From: Caballeronia sp. SBC1
GTDB lineage: Bacteria > Pseudomonadota > Gammaproteobacteria > Burkholderiales > Burkholderiaceae
Direction: 5' to 3'
Assembly: GCF_011493005.1 (NCBI RefSeq)
Contig: NZ_CP049158.1
Coordinates: 992,001-1,056,000, forward strand
Length of the DNA stretch: 64,000 bases
Shown: in pieces, positions 26,468-34,964 of the stretch
Position numbering within the stretch: the stretch's first letter is position 1
Layout: each line of letters begins with the position of its first letter
Program-made: the position numbers and the translations under genes
The notes under the pieces: model-generated
What the model was told of the DNA's origin: nothing
Databases searched by the model: none
What the model saw: the letters and a program-made list of their open reading frames with translations, nothing else

Positions 26468-27244
26468 TCAGAGCAAGCGATTGACCAGGGTCCCGATACC
26501 TTCGATCGAGACACACACCTCGGCGCCGTCCTTGATCGAGCCGATGCCGAGCGACGTGCCGCACGCGATGACATCGCCAGGTTCGAGCGTCATGTCGTGC
26601 GAGATCAGGCTGACCTGTTCGGCGGGCGTGAAGATCATGTCGTCAAGCGGATAGTTCTGCCGCTCGACGCCATCGAGCGTCGTGATCACGCGCGCCGCAC
26701 GCCAGTCGAATCCGGTTGCGATCGTTGGTCCGAGGCACCCGAATGTATCGAATCCCTTCGCGCGGCACCATTGCGGAAAGTTCGGATCTTCCTGCAGGAG
26801 TTCGCCGGCCGTGACGTCGTTGACGCACGTGTAGCCGAAGATCGCAGCCTCGGCTTCTTCCACCGATACCGACGAGCAACGCCGGCCGATCACAATGCCT
26901 AGCTCGCCTTCGTACGCGATCTTGCCGTCGTAGCTCACGGGCCGGCGTATCGCCTCGTGGGTGCCGATCACCGACCGTGCGGGCTTGATCAGGAACAGCG
27001 GATGTTTGGGCGGCGCTTTATCGAGCTTCTTAGATAGCGCGTAGAAGTTGTTCCAGAGCGCGACGATCTTGCCCGGCTGGCAAGGCGCCAGCAGCGTGAC
27101 CTCGTCAATGCCCAATTCCTTGCCCGTTGGCTCTATGCGATCAAAGGGAGAACACTCGAATTGCATCACGCGACTGCCATCTTCCGACAGCGTGCCGAAG
27201 CTCTCCACGCCATCGGCGCGGGAAAAACGTATCCAGTTAGCCAC
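26468..27244 (-). CDS. fumarylacetoacetate hydrolase (FAH) family protein
   Basis: 258 residues from a GTG start (VANWIRFSRADGV); the frame continues 51 codons upstream into the frc 3' end with non-family sequence. The FAH fold is clear: HPLFLIKPARSVIGTHEAI, YEGELGIVIGRRCSSVS, the metal motif region with VEEAEAAIFGYTCVNDVTAG, FPQWCRAKGFDTFGCLGPTI, and LEPGDVIACGTSLGIG. Family members cleave C-C bonds, decarboxylate oxaloacetate-like acids, or hydrate. In this operon it may handle an oxo-acid linked to oxalate metabolism. The start is uncertain. Confidence 0.85.
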   Translation of the reverse strand: MANWIRFSRADGVESFGTLSEDGSRVMQFECSPFDRIEPTGKELGIDEVTLLAPCQPGKIVALWNNFYALSKKLDKAPPKHPLFLIKPARSVIGTHEAIRRPVSYDGKIAYEGELGIVIGRRCSSVSVEEAEAAIFGYTCVNDVTAGELLQEDPNFPQWCRAKGFDTFGCLGPTIATGFDWRAARVITTLDGVERQNYPLDDMIFTPAEQVSLISHDMTLEPGDVIACGTSLGIGSIKDGAEVCVSIEGIGTLVNRLL

Positions 27245-27344
27245 GTTGAAAACCCTGAAGAAGTATTGCTGCCGTCTCTGAAAAACGGCAGCCGGAACCA
27301 GCAGCGATGCGCGCCTACAAGCAGGGACGCAAGCGCACGCGGAC

Positions 27345-28592
27345 CTAGATCGCCCCGAGGCTTCGCAACGTCGCGATCTGATCGGGCGAGTACCCAAGTT
27401 CCGCCATCACCTCGTCGGTATGCTCGCCCAGAAGCGGTGAACGTAAGACGTCCGTGGGGCTATCGGAGAGCTTGATCGGGTTGCCTACGGTCAGGTATTT
27501 GCCGCGCACGGGATGGTCCACTTCGACGATCGTGCCGGTCTTGCGCAGCGACGGGTCTTCGGCAATTTCCTTCATCGAGAGGATCGGGCCGCACGGAATA
27601 TCGTGCTGGTTCAGGATCTCCATGGCTTCGAACTTGGTTTTGGTCATCGTCCACTGTTCGATCTCGGCGAAGATGCCCTTGAGGTGCGGAAGCCGTGCGG
27701 CCGGCGTGCGGAAGTCGGGATGATCGATCCATTCTTCCCTGCCGATCACCTTGCAGATCTCGCCCCAGACCGGCGCTTGCGTGATGAAGTAGATATACGC
27801 GTTCGGATCGGTTTCCCAGCCCTTGCACTTCAGGATCCATCCCGGCTGCCCGCCCCCCGATGCGTTGCCGGCGCGCGGTACGGCCTCACCGAACGTACCG
27901 TTCGGATACTGCGGGTATTCCTTCATCGTGCCGGTGCGTTCAAGCCGTTGCTGGTCGCGCAGCTTCACGCGGCAGAGGTTCAGCACGCCGTCCTGCATGG
28001 CGGCGAGCACCTTCTGACCGCGGCCCGTAGCGTTGCGTTGATAGAGCGCGGTGACAATGCCGAGCGCCAGATGCAGGCCGGTGCCTGAATCGCCGATTTG
28101 CGCGCCGCTGACGACCGGCGGGCCATCGTCGAAACCTGTCGTCGATGCTGCACCGCCTGCGCACTGGGCGACGTTTTCGTAGACCTTGCAGTCTTCGTAC
28201 GGGCCTGGGCCGAAGCCTTTCACCGACGCCACGATCATCCTCGGGTTCAGTTCCTGGATGCGTTCCCACGTGAAGCCCATGCGGTCGAGTGCGCCGGGGG
28301 CGAAGTTCTCGACCAGCACGTCGCATTTTTTAACGAGCGACTCGAGGACCTTCTTGCCGTCCGGATTTTTCGTATCGATGGTGATCGAACGTTTGTTGTG
28401 GTTGAGCATGGTGAAGTAGAGGCTGTCGGCGTCGGGGATATCACGCAGTTGCTCGCGCGTGATGTCGCCTGCGCCAGCGCGCTCAACCTTGATGACATCG
28501 GCGCCGAACCATGCAAGCAATTGCGTGCAGGTCGGGCCCGATTGAACGTGCGTGAAATCGAGGATACGCACCCCGTCGAGGGCTTTGCTCAT
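27345..28592 (-). CDS. frc: formyl-CoA:oxalate CoA-transferase, copy 1
   Basis: 415 residues, class III CoA-transferase. It moves CoA from formyl-CoA to oxalate. The N-terminus [20 protein letters not shown] is family typical, the catalytic Asp lies in the conserved IGDSGTG, and the glycine loop reads [22 protein letters not shown] precedes the start. Its closest relative in the window is copy 2 (38614-39864); long blocks such as [14 protein letters not shown] are identical. It heads an operon with the FAH-family and PntB-like genes. Its 171-base leader starts at the shared promoter element. It could accept another CoA donor/acceptor pair. Confidence 0.93.
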   Translation of the reverse strand: MSKALDGVRILDFTHVQSGPTCTQLLAWFGADVIKVERAGAGDITREQLRDIPDADSLYFTMLNHNKRSITIDTKNPDGKKVLESLVKKCDVLVENFAPGALDRMGFTWERIQELNPRMIVASVKGFGPGPYEDCKVYENVAQCAGGAASTTGFDDGPPVVSGAQIGDSGTGLHLALGIVTALYQRNATGRGQKVLAAMQDGVLNLCRVKLRDQQRLERTGTMKEYPQYPNGTFGEAVPRAGNASGGGQPGWILKCKGWETDPNAYIYFITQAPVWGEICKVIGREEWIDHPDFRTPAARLPHLKGIFAEIEQWTMTKTKFEAMEILNQHDIPCGPILSMKEIAEDPSLRKTGTIVEVDHPVRGKYLTVGNPIKLSDSPTDVLRSPLLGEHTDEVMAELGYSPDQIATLRSLGAI

Positions 28593-28645
28593 GCCTGTCT
28601 CCTAACCTTTAGCAGGTTTTATATCGTGATACTTGTGATGCCCTT

Positions 28646-28670
28646 CGGCATTGCCCTGCGGGCAGTGCCG
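28646..28670 (-). promoter_or_regulatory. stable hairpin in the leader of frc copy 1
   Basis: CGGCATTGCCC, loop TGC, GGGCAGTGCCG forms an 11-bp stem (one wobble), about 55 bases before the frc start. A 42-codon open frame (28737 to 28609) runs through the leader and stops 16 bases before frc, but has no ribosome site. Confidence 0.4.
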
Positions 28671-28763
28671 GGTTTTGGTGTGCTCTGGACATGATGGGCT
28701 CTTTTTCCCCGCTTCTATAGATGGGGAGGCCCCTCATGGCACCGGGATGAACCCGTGTCGCTG

Positions 28764-28791
28764 TGATATACAATATTCCATACACAGTATT
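28764..28791 (-). promoter_or_regulatory. oxalate-region promoter/operator element, copy at frc 1
   Basis: TGATATACAA-N11-CAGTATT. On the minus strand TTGACT (-35) overlaps its edge and a TATTGT/TTGTAT -10 lies within, so a bound protein would cover the promoter. The 38 bases from 28763 differ from those at 41761 by one base. The half-sites are imperfect inverted repeats (ATACAATAT and ACACAGTAT), as expected for a dimeric GntR-type regulator. Confidence 0.65.
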
Positions 28792-28800
28792 AGTCAAGAG

Positions 28801-29193
28801 TTTTCGCGTAGCAGCCAGCGAATTGTGCGGTGCGGTAGACGGAAGTTGCTGACACGATGAAGGGTTTTGGCGATTTTTTGCTGCAGTGCGCTAAGACGGG
28901 ATCTGTCGATGTAGCGGGTTTGGGCGCAGCGGGACAGGGGTGCTGAATCGGTTCTACCGGTGAGGCTTAATCGGTGGCCCGGTCGACAAAACGAAGTCGC
29001 TGACGATGACCGACGGGGCCTACAAGAGTGGGAGCGGCATTCAACCTGCACATTTCAACATGCATTTCGTTCTGTCGTCCCTTGATGCAGACCCCATGTA
29101 AGTCATCGCTCACGCACCCGTTTCTTTATTGAGATGGACGCGCGGAAAAGTGCGTTAGCGTGGCTCTGTTTCCACCATGGGAGACACGACCGG
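28801..29193. other. non-coding interval upstream of the frc 1 promoter
   Basis: No gene is supported. The first 120 bases are recognisably similar to 41799-41925 upstream of oxc: GTGCGGTGCG, a GACG, then a T-run followed by GCTGC in the same order. Confidence 0.55.
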
Positions 29194-29903
29194 ATGACAA
29201 AGGAATTGACACGCTACAACGGCTATCGATACGTCATGCGTAAGGGACAAACCGTCAGCGATGACCCCGAGAAAACCAAGGCGGGGCGCGCTATGTTGAT
29301 GCACGCTGACATGTACGTGTGGGAATCGAACGCGGCGCTTGTGGCGCGCGCCGAGTCGTTCTTACGGGGGGCTTTTCGTGGTATTCCCGATCAGACAAAA
29401 GCGCGCGGGATACCCTGCAAACGTTGCTCGCTTACGTGCGTGATGGTGCGGTGGATATCGTGCAGGAAGACGGCGTAACGACTGACGCTTTCGAGAACGG
29501 CGGCTTCACGCTTGACCCACCAGCGCGACAAGATAGACAAGAGGTACTGCCGTTCGACTACTACCCGCGGGGCGCGGAAGATCGGTCGTCGCTGAGTGAA
29601 TACAACGATGCTATTGACGCGAGGATCGAGCGAGAATATCGGCTGCAAGCACCAATATTCGATGTCGTGAAACCGTTCGAAATGTCGTTGCTTCTGTCGG
29701 TCGTGCGCATGGTTTCGCGTGCTGCAAATCTGCAACGCCAAGCAATGCAAAAAGCCGCGTCCGGCTTTAGCGACATTGCGGACAATGCGAGCACACCGCT
29801 AGGCGACGCTGCGCCACCGGAAGTGGCTAATAGTGATAAAGAAATGAGCCAATTTAAGCAGACCGCTAAGGCCGAACGTAGCAACCGGGACTCAGCCGGC
29901 TAA
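29194..29903 (+). pseudogene. frameshifted gene of unknown function
   Basis: A frame starting MTKELTRYNGYRYVMRKG (GGGAGA upstream) gives plausible protein to ALVARAESFL at a six-G run (29366-29371), then turns implausible and stops at 29478. The -1 frame continues with GGFSWYSRSDKSARDTLQTL, LAYVRDGAVDIVQEDG and onward to 29903. Joined, they make about 236 residues, soluble, with a Glu/Asp-rich middle and a helical C-terminal part (EMSLLLSVVRMVSRAANLQR). Either one base was gained in the G-run (mutation or sequencing error) or there is programmed -1 slippage. Family not recognised. Codon use is less GC-biased than the neighbours. Confidence 0.5.
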
Positions 29904-29979
29904 CTCCGGAAACAGGCTAGCCAGCACCACCCCAACCTAGCGCCAGCGCCCCATCCTGACCAAGTGCGAACGCCCCCTC

Positions 29980-30735
29980 TCAATCCAGAAAATCGCAATT
30001 CGCCTCGACAAACGCCGCCAGATCCAGCGAATGCTGCCTGACCAGCCTCTCGACCAACTCAGTATCTCGCGCCTCAAGCGCCTCAATAATCTTCATATGG
30101 TCTTCAATCGACCTCGCCGCCCGATCGCTTTGCGAAATCGTCATCTTCCGGATCGCGCGCACGTGCACGAAAATATTCTTGATCGTATCGAAGATGATCT
30201 GCGACTTGCTCAACTGCACAATCGCCTGATGGAAGGCAATATTCGCCTCCGAATACTCTTCAATATGCTCCGCCGGCGCCTGATTCTGAAAATGGTCAAA
30301 CATGTGCCGCAACGACGCAATCTCTGCATCCGTCGCGCGCTGCGTCGCAAGCCTCGCCGCCATACTTTCCAGCGCGGCCCACATATTGATCATCTCGACA
30401 ATCTCGTGCTTGGTCTTGCGCACGATATAAATCCCACGACGCGGCACCGTTCGCAGAAACCCTTCCTGCTCGAGCAACGTCATGGCTTCGCGAATCGGTG
30501 TACGACTCACGCCCAGCGCCTCGGTCAAATCCTTCTCATCCAGCCGGATCTCTTCGCGCGAACGATAAATATCCGCCTCGGAAATGGCCTGGCGCAGCCG
30601 CGCATACGCCTGATCGCGCAACGAAACCGTCGCGTTGATCGGCGCCAGCGAAAGCGTCACGCCTGCAGGCTTGCCTTCCGCCCGCGGTTCAAGAAGATTA
30701 GCCGGGGTTGCAGCAACTTCAGTATCAGATGGCAT
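29980..30735 (-). CDS. GntR-family (FCD-type) transcriptional regulator
   Basis: 251 residues from MPSDTEV. An N-terminal extension of about 45 residues precedes the winged helix (RDQAYARLRQAISEADIYRS, DLTEALGVSRTPIREAMTLL, VPRRGIYIV). The C-terminal FCD ligand domain (MWAALESMAARLA, FHQAIVQLSKSQIIFDTI, SIEDHMKIIEALEARD) carries the usual acidic/His metal or acid-binding positions. Such regulators usually repress catabolic genes until an organic acid binds. It sits between the frc copy 1 unit and the panE-like gene, so it is the best candidate for the shared TGATATACAA element. Its start lies inside the end of the small upstream gene. Confidence 0.9.
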   Translation of the reverse strand: MPSDTEVAATPANLLEPRAEGKPAGVTLSLAPINATVSLRDQAYARLRQAISEADIYRSREEIRLDEKDLTEALGVSRTPIREAMTLLEQEGFLRTVPRRGIYIVRKTKHEIVEMINMWAALESMAARLATQRATDAEIASLRHMFDHFQNQAPAEHIEEYSEANIAFHQAIVQLSKSQIIFDTIKNIFVHVRAIRKMTISQSDRAARSIEDHMKIIEALEARDTELVERLVRQHSLDLAAFVEANCDFLD

Positions 30736-30946
30736 TGATGGTTTGATGTCCCAGGTTCCGCACGCCCGTCGTCGCCCGAGTACCCGTGCCGCCGCCCTGG
30801 TCATCTGCCGTTAGTCCAGCATAACGACCATTGTCCTGCGCGCGTTGCAACACGTCTTGCGGCACCGCCGATGCCAGTGCAAACGTCACACCCACACCGC
30901 CCGCTACCAAGGCAATTCCCATCACGACTAATAAAGCGATGCTCAT
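30725..30946 (-). CDS. small single-pass membrane protein overlapping the gntR start
   Basis: 73 residues. ATG is preceded by AGGAG at the right distance, a better site than that of the regulator behind it. One hydrophobic helix spans residues 3-28 (IALLVVMGIALVAGGVGVTF, then ALASAV), followed by a hydrophilic tail (PQDVLQRAQDNGRYAGLTAD) and a Gly/Thr-rich end. Its last 11 bases overlap the regulator's start, suggesting coupled translation. No family recognised. Confidence 0.55.
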   Translation of the reverse strand: MSIALLVVMGIALVAGGVGVTFALASAVPQDVLQRAQDNGRYAGLTADDQGGGTGTRATTGVRNLGHQTINAI

Positions 30947-30983
30947 TTCCGGCTCCTAGTGGTTAACTCCAAGAGCCTTCAGT

Positions 30984-31014
30984 ATATGTTGCGTCGCAAC
31001 GCGACGCAACATAT
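30984..31014. repeat. perfect 14-bp inverted repeat upstream of the smORF-gntR unit
   Basis: ATATGTTGCGTCGC, AAC, GCGACGCAACATAT. It lies 38 bases upstream of the small gene's start, among half-site-like CAGTATAT (left) and TGATATATC (right). It could be an autoregulatory operator or a cruciform/terminator-like stem; no T-run follows. Confidence 0.75.
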
Positions 31015-31060
31015 TTCGTATGTGATATATCAGAAACAACAGCTCTTCCGTGTTCGCAGT

Positions 31061-32089
31061 TTAAGCGGCTTTTTGCGAACGTGTGAAGGATTCAATCGTT
31101 TTGATATTCGGCTTGGCCGTTCCCTGGTTGACGCCTTCACGCAGCTTGATCAGCGCGAGCACGGCGTCGATCATCGGCGTATCGACGGACAGTTTCCGGC
31201 CGATTTCCTGCACGACGGTCACAATGGGGTCGATCTCCATGGGCCGGCGCGCTTCGCAATCCATCAGCATCGAGGTCTTGTGAGCGCCGACAGCCGCTGC
31301 TCCGTTGATGCGCTTTTCCACATCCACACGGAAATGAACCCCGAGTTGCTCCGCAATGCCCTGCGCCTCCTCCATCATCCGGCGTGACAGCGCGCGCACG
31401 GCAGGGTCGCTGGTGAGGACATCGAGCGTGGCGCCCGTCAGCGCGCTGATAGGATTGAAAGGGAGGTTGCCCCACAGCTTCAGCCAGATCTCGTCGCGGA
31501 TGTTGTCGCGCATCGGCGCTTCCATGTCGGCGGCGCTCATGATGTCGTGGAACGCCTGCAGGCGCGGCGTCACCAGCCCGCTCGGCTCGCCGATGGGAAA
31601 TTTCTTGCCATACACATGACGGATCACGCCGGGTTCCGCAATTTCGGCGGCGGGCATCAGCACGCAACCTATCGCCCGCTCCGGCCCGAGCACTTGCCAT
31701 TGGCGACCGCCCGGATCGACGCTCTCCAGCGTGGTGCCGGCCAGCGCGCCGCCGTGCTGATGGAAATACCAGTACGGCAGGCCGTTCACCGCCGTGATCA
31801 CCGCGGTATCGGGCCCCAGCAGCGGTTGCATCAGGTCGACCACGCCCGGCACCGAATGCGCCTTGAGCGCGATCACCACGTAATCCTGTGGCCCGAGATC
31901 GGCAGGATTGTTTGTGCAACGCACCTTGACGATGTGCTCCTCACCATCAATCTGCAAACGCACGCCGTTCGCCTGCATGGCAGCCAGATGCGGCCCCCGT
32001 GCAACGAAACTTACGTCCGCTCCGGCCCGGGCCAGTTGCGCACCCATGTAACCGCCGATCGCGCCGGCACCGTAAATACAAATTCTCAT
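31061..32089 (-). CDS. ketopantoate reductase (PanE/ApbA)-family dehydrogenase
   Basis: 342 residues, with TAGGAG upstream. An N-terminal NADP fold MRICIYGAGAIGGYMGAQLA is followed by ALKAHSVPGVVDLMQPLLG and NGLPYWYF. The C-terminal helical domain has KLWGNLPFNPISALTGATLD, where the catalytic Lys and Asn sit, then HKTSMLMDCEARRPMEIDPI. The family reduces 2-oxo acids. Burkholderia normally has another panE, and this copy carries the shared oxalate-region promoter element. It may reduce a 2-oxo acid such as glyoxylate or an oxalate-derived acid; this is inference. Confidence 0.88.
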   Translation of the reverse strand: MRICIYGAGAIGGYMGAQLARAGADVSFVARGPHLAAMQANGVRLQIDGEEHIVKVRCTNNPADLGPQDYVVIALKAHSVPGVVDLMQPLLGPDTAVITAVNGLPYWYFHQHGGALAGTTLESVDPGGRQWQVLGPERAIGCVLMPAAEIAEPGVIRHVYGKKFPIGEPSGLVTPRLQAFHDIMSAADMEAPMRDNIRDEIWLKLWGNLPFNPISALTGATLDVLTSDPAVRALSRRMMEEAQGIAEQLGVHFRVDVEKRINGAAAVGAHKTSMLMDCEARRPMEIDPIVTVVQEIGRKLSVDTPMIDAVLALIKLREGVNQGTAKPNIKTIESFTRSQKAA

Positions 32090-32116
32090 TGTCGTCTCCT
32101 AGATCATTAGCTCTTC

Positions 32117-32144
32117 TGATATACAACATATTAGATTCAGTATT
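32117..32144 (-). promoter_or_regulatory. oxalate-region promoter/operator element, copy at the panE-like gene
   Basis: TGATATACAA-N11-CAGTATT, with exactly the same spacing as at frc 1 and oxc although the central 11 bases differ. It ends 27 bases before the start codon. Here the -35 position reads TTATCC, not TTGACT, so the promoter may be weaker. Confidence 0.6.
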
Positions 32145-32172
32145 GGATAACAACGACGAAAGCGCAAGAAAA

Positions 32173-32203
32173 AAGCGCGACTCTTTTTCAGGGAGCCGCG
32201 CTT
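32173..32203 (-). terminator. rho-independent terminator after the LysR gene
   Basis: On the minus strand AAGCGCGGCTC, loop of nine, GAGTCGCGCTT (one mismatch) followed by further Ts to a T6 run. It ends the oxlT-lysR transcript 22 bases after the LysR stop and separates it from the panE-like promoter. Confidence 0.85.
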
Positions 32204-32224
32204 CGAATACTCAGTGGATTGGGG

Positions 32225-33202
32225 TCAGGCGTGAACGGTTTGCAACGGCTTATGTTCCTCATCATAGGACGAAATGACATGCGTCCAGATACGCGCTGCC
32301 TGCGCCGGCAACGTGCGGCTCTTTCGCTTCACGAGCACAACGGATCGCGTCACCGATGGCCATAGTGGCACCGGTTGAACGAGCGCTTGAGCCGAGGCTG
32401 CGCCTGTGTGCATCGGCTGGATGCCAATTCCAAGTCCCGCCGCGACCATGTGCTCGACGCTCGCGGCCTGGGTCAGCCGCTGAAGCCTGACGTTGGACGC
32501 ACCGTATTCATCGAGCGCACGCGCGATGACATCGAAACTGCCGGCATCGTCGTCGAGAAGAAACAGACTCGCGCCGCTCAAGTCGCGCCATCGCACCGTG
32601 GCGTGCGATGCCAGCGCATGCCGGGCCGGCACGATCGCGCAGACATGATCGGAGAACAGGGTTTCCGTCGATAAATCGCAGAGACCGTGAGGATTACTAT
32701 CAGTCAGGGGGCCGGCTAGCACGCCCATGTCGGCATCGCCAGCGCGCACAAGTTCGAGCACCGTGCCCGGAGGCGCATCGTGCAACGTCAGCGCGATATT
32801 GGGGTAGCTCGCCCGGCACGATGAGAGCAGCGCGGGCAGCACCGAAGCGACCAGGCTTGAACTGCTTGCTATCGACACCGCGCCGCTTTCCGCCGTGGAA
32901 ACCTGCCGCCCGAAACGCAGCGCCGCTTCAAGTTCATCGACTAGCAGCGCAATGCGCGGAAGCAGTGCGCGGCCGGTATCGGTGAGTGCGACCTGACGCG
33001 TCGTGCGGTCGAACAACCTCAGTTCCAGCAGGTCTTCCAGCTCCCTAATGCCGCGGCTCGCCGCCGATTGCGTGACGCCGAGCGCGTTGCCCGCCTGAGT
33101 AAAACTCCGATGCTGCGCAAGGATCACGAACAGGCGCAACTGCTGCAGCGACACGCCGGACGTCTTCAATCCCTGCACGGCATCAGTCGGGCTTCGAGTC
33201 AT
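32225..33202 (-). CDS. LysR-family regulator
   Basis: 325 residues. The helix-turn-helix is QLRLFVILAQHRSFTQAGNA, VTQSAASRGIRELEDLLELR. The effector domain is of the GltC/CynR-like type (AVSIASSSSLVASVLPALLS, DMGVLAGPLTDSN). It starts four bases after the antiporter stop on the same strand, so it is probably co-transcribed with it and may sense oxalate or formate. LysR genes usually sit divergent from targets, so this arrangement is less common. Confidence 0.9.
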   Translation of the reverse strand: MTRSPTDAVQGLKTSGVSLQQLRLFVILAQHRSFTQAGNALGVTQSAASRGIRELEDLLELRLFDRTTRQVALTDTGRALLPRIALLVDELEAALRFGRQVSTAESGAVSIASSSSLVASVLPALLSSCRASYPNIALTLHDAPPGTVLELVRAGDADMGVLAGPLTDSNPHGLCDLSTETLFSDHVCAIVPARHALASHATVRWRDLSGASLFLLDDDAGSFDVIARALDEYGASNVRLQRLTQAASVEHMVAAGLGIGIQPMHTGAASAQALVQPVPLWPSVTRSVVLVKRKSRTLPAQAARIWTHVISSYDEEHKPLQTVHA

Positions 33203-33205
33203 TGC

Positions 33206-34558
33206 TCATTGCGCCGACGAGTTGCGCGGGGCTTCTGTCCAGGCAGCCTGAAACGTGGCGGCATCGATCCGGCTCGACTCGGCAACCGTGTTCTCGATCC
33301 AGCGCTTTCTCATAGGCGCGAGCACGAACTTCGCGCACAACCCGGCGGCAATCGAAATGGTGGCCGTCGCGATGAACACCGCATCCCACGAGCCGATGGC
33401 CGACAACACCGAGGCGAGCGGCACCAGCATCGAAGCCGTGCCTTTGGCCGTATAAAGCGTACCGGCGTTGGCGGCGGCGTATTTGCTGCCGAAGGTATCG
33501 GCACACGTGGCCGGGAAAATCGAGAAGATTTCGCCCCAGCACAGGAATGTCACGGCTGCGAAGAACATGAACAGATACGGGTTGTGGCCGAACTCCATGA
33601 GGCCAAGCAACGCCACGCCTTCGCCGATGAAGATGAAGAACATAGTGTTCTCACGGCCGATCTTGTCGGAGATCCAGCCGCATAGCGGACGCGTGAAACC
33701 GTTGCACAGGTTGTCGATCGAGAGCGCCATGGTCAGGAGCGGCAAGGTCACGCCGAGCAGGCTGACCGGCATCTTGGCAAAGCCGTATTCCTTGGCGATC
33801 GGACCCAGTTGCGCCGTAGCGATCACGCCGCCCGCCGCCACGAACACGAACATCATGTACAGCACCCAGAAGAGCGGCGAGCGCACCATCTGGCCTGTCG
33901 TGTAGTCGATCTTCGACGCCACCACGCGCTTCGCCGGGACGGCATACGCCGGCGGCCTCGGACGTACCAGCAACATGCCGAGCAACAGGATGCAGGCGCC
34001 CTGGAAGATGCCGAAGAACACGAAGGTGTGCTCGTAGCCGGAGCGCTGGATCATGTTCGAGATGGGGATGACCGTGACGGCCGCGCCCGCGCCGAAACCG
34101 GCCGCCGTCAAACCAGCAGCGAGACCGCGCTTGTCCGGAAACCACTTGAGCGCGGTGCCCACGCAGGTGCCGTACACACAACCCGCGCCCACGCCGGCAA
34201 TGACCGCCGCAATGTAGAGATGGATCAGGCTGGTCGCGTTTGCATCGATGATCCAGCCTAGCGCCGCACAGATCGAGCCGCCGATCACGACCGGCCGCGG
34301 GCCGAATTTATCGACGAGCCAGCCTTCCAGCGGCACCAGCCAGGTTTCCGTGACAATGAAAATGGTGAACGCTGTTTGAATTGCGGCCTGGCCCCAGTGA
34401 TGCTTCGCATCCATTGGGACTACGAACAAAGTCCACGCGTACTGCAGATTGGCGACCAGCCCCATGCAGATGATGCCGATGGCGAGCTGAGCCCACCGAT
34501 TATTGTGCCACCCCATTTTGGGCTGACCAGCGGCCGGTGCCGTCGCTGCGTTTGCCAT
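33206..34558 (-). CDS. oxlT: oxalate/formate MFS antiporter
   Basis: 450 residues from MANAATAPAAG, with GGAG upstream; an ATG 19 codons earlier lacks a site. About twelve helices follow the OxlT pattern: NNRWAQLAIGIICMGLVANL, QYAWTLFVVPMDAKHHWGQA, FTIFIVTETWLVPLEGWLVD, KFGPRPVVIGG, and VGAGCVYGTCVGTALKWFPD with GLAAGLTAAGFGAGAA. A central loop FAKMPVSLLGVTLPLLTMAL and NGFTRPLCGWISDKIGREN are also typical. It exchanges external oxalate for internal formate, importing substrate and generating proton motive force. It is divergent from a CbbR-like LysR gene. Confidence 0.92.
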   Translation of the reverse strand: MANAATAPAAGQPKMGWHNNRWAQLAIGIICMGLVANLQYAWTLFVVPMDAKHHWGQAAIQTAFTIFIVTETWLVPLEGWLVDKFGPRPVVIGGSICAALGWIIDANATSLIHLYIAAVIAGVGAGCVYGTCVGTALKWFPDKRGLAAGLTAAGFGAGAAVTVIPISNMIQRSGYEHTFVFFGIFQGACILLLGMLLVRPRPPAYAVPAKRVVASKIDYTTGQMVRSPLFWVLYMMFVFVAAGGVIATAQLGPIAKEYGFAKMPVSLLGVTLPLLTMALSIDNLCNGFTRPLCGWISDKIGRENTMFFIFIGEGVALLGLMEFGHNPYLFMFFAAVTFLCWGEIFSIFPATCADTFGSKYAAANAGTLYTAKGTASMLVPLASVLSAIGSWDAVFIATATISIAAGLCAKFVLAPMRKRWIENTVAESSRIDAATFQAAWTEAPRNSSAQ

Positions 34559-34964
34559 ATCTGTCTCCGTTATGTTTGTATCAGCGCTCGTGCGGCGCGT
34601 ATTCGATTGCTTCATCGACTACTCGATCGACGAGTAATCAACTTCGGCACGCCGGTCCTGGTCACCGGTGTGAGGGGGTCTTGGTCGGTCAGGGAACGTG
34701 TTCGTGGCGCCGCGGCACCGGATATGGCCATGCCCATCCTGCGGGCCGCAAAAGTAAGACTAAGACGGGTGATCGAAGAATCATTTTTAAGCGATTCCCA
34801 ATGTTCTGATGTTTATAGGGGATGACTCTAGCGCTGCCCCTTCCCCCGCGTGCACCTTACGAAACTAGCGCACGTTGAAAGCATCCTGCGGGAGAAAAAT
34901 GATTAGGGAAAGTTAGAAAAATTTATTGTATAAATTCAGGATCGTTTATAGGCGGAGATCGGTC
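34559..34964. promoter_or_regulatory. divergent promoter region of oxlT and the CbbR-like LysR gene
   Basis: About 400 bases without a gene. TACTCG-ATCGA-CGAGTA at 34620-34636, 62 bases upstream of oxlT, is a candidate operator. The last 60 bases are AT-rich (TTATTGTATAAATTC) and probably hold the LysR promoter. The shared TGATATACAA element is absent here. Confidence 0.5.
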
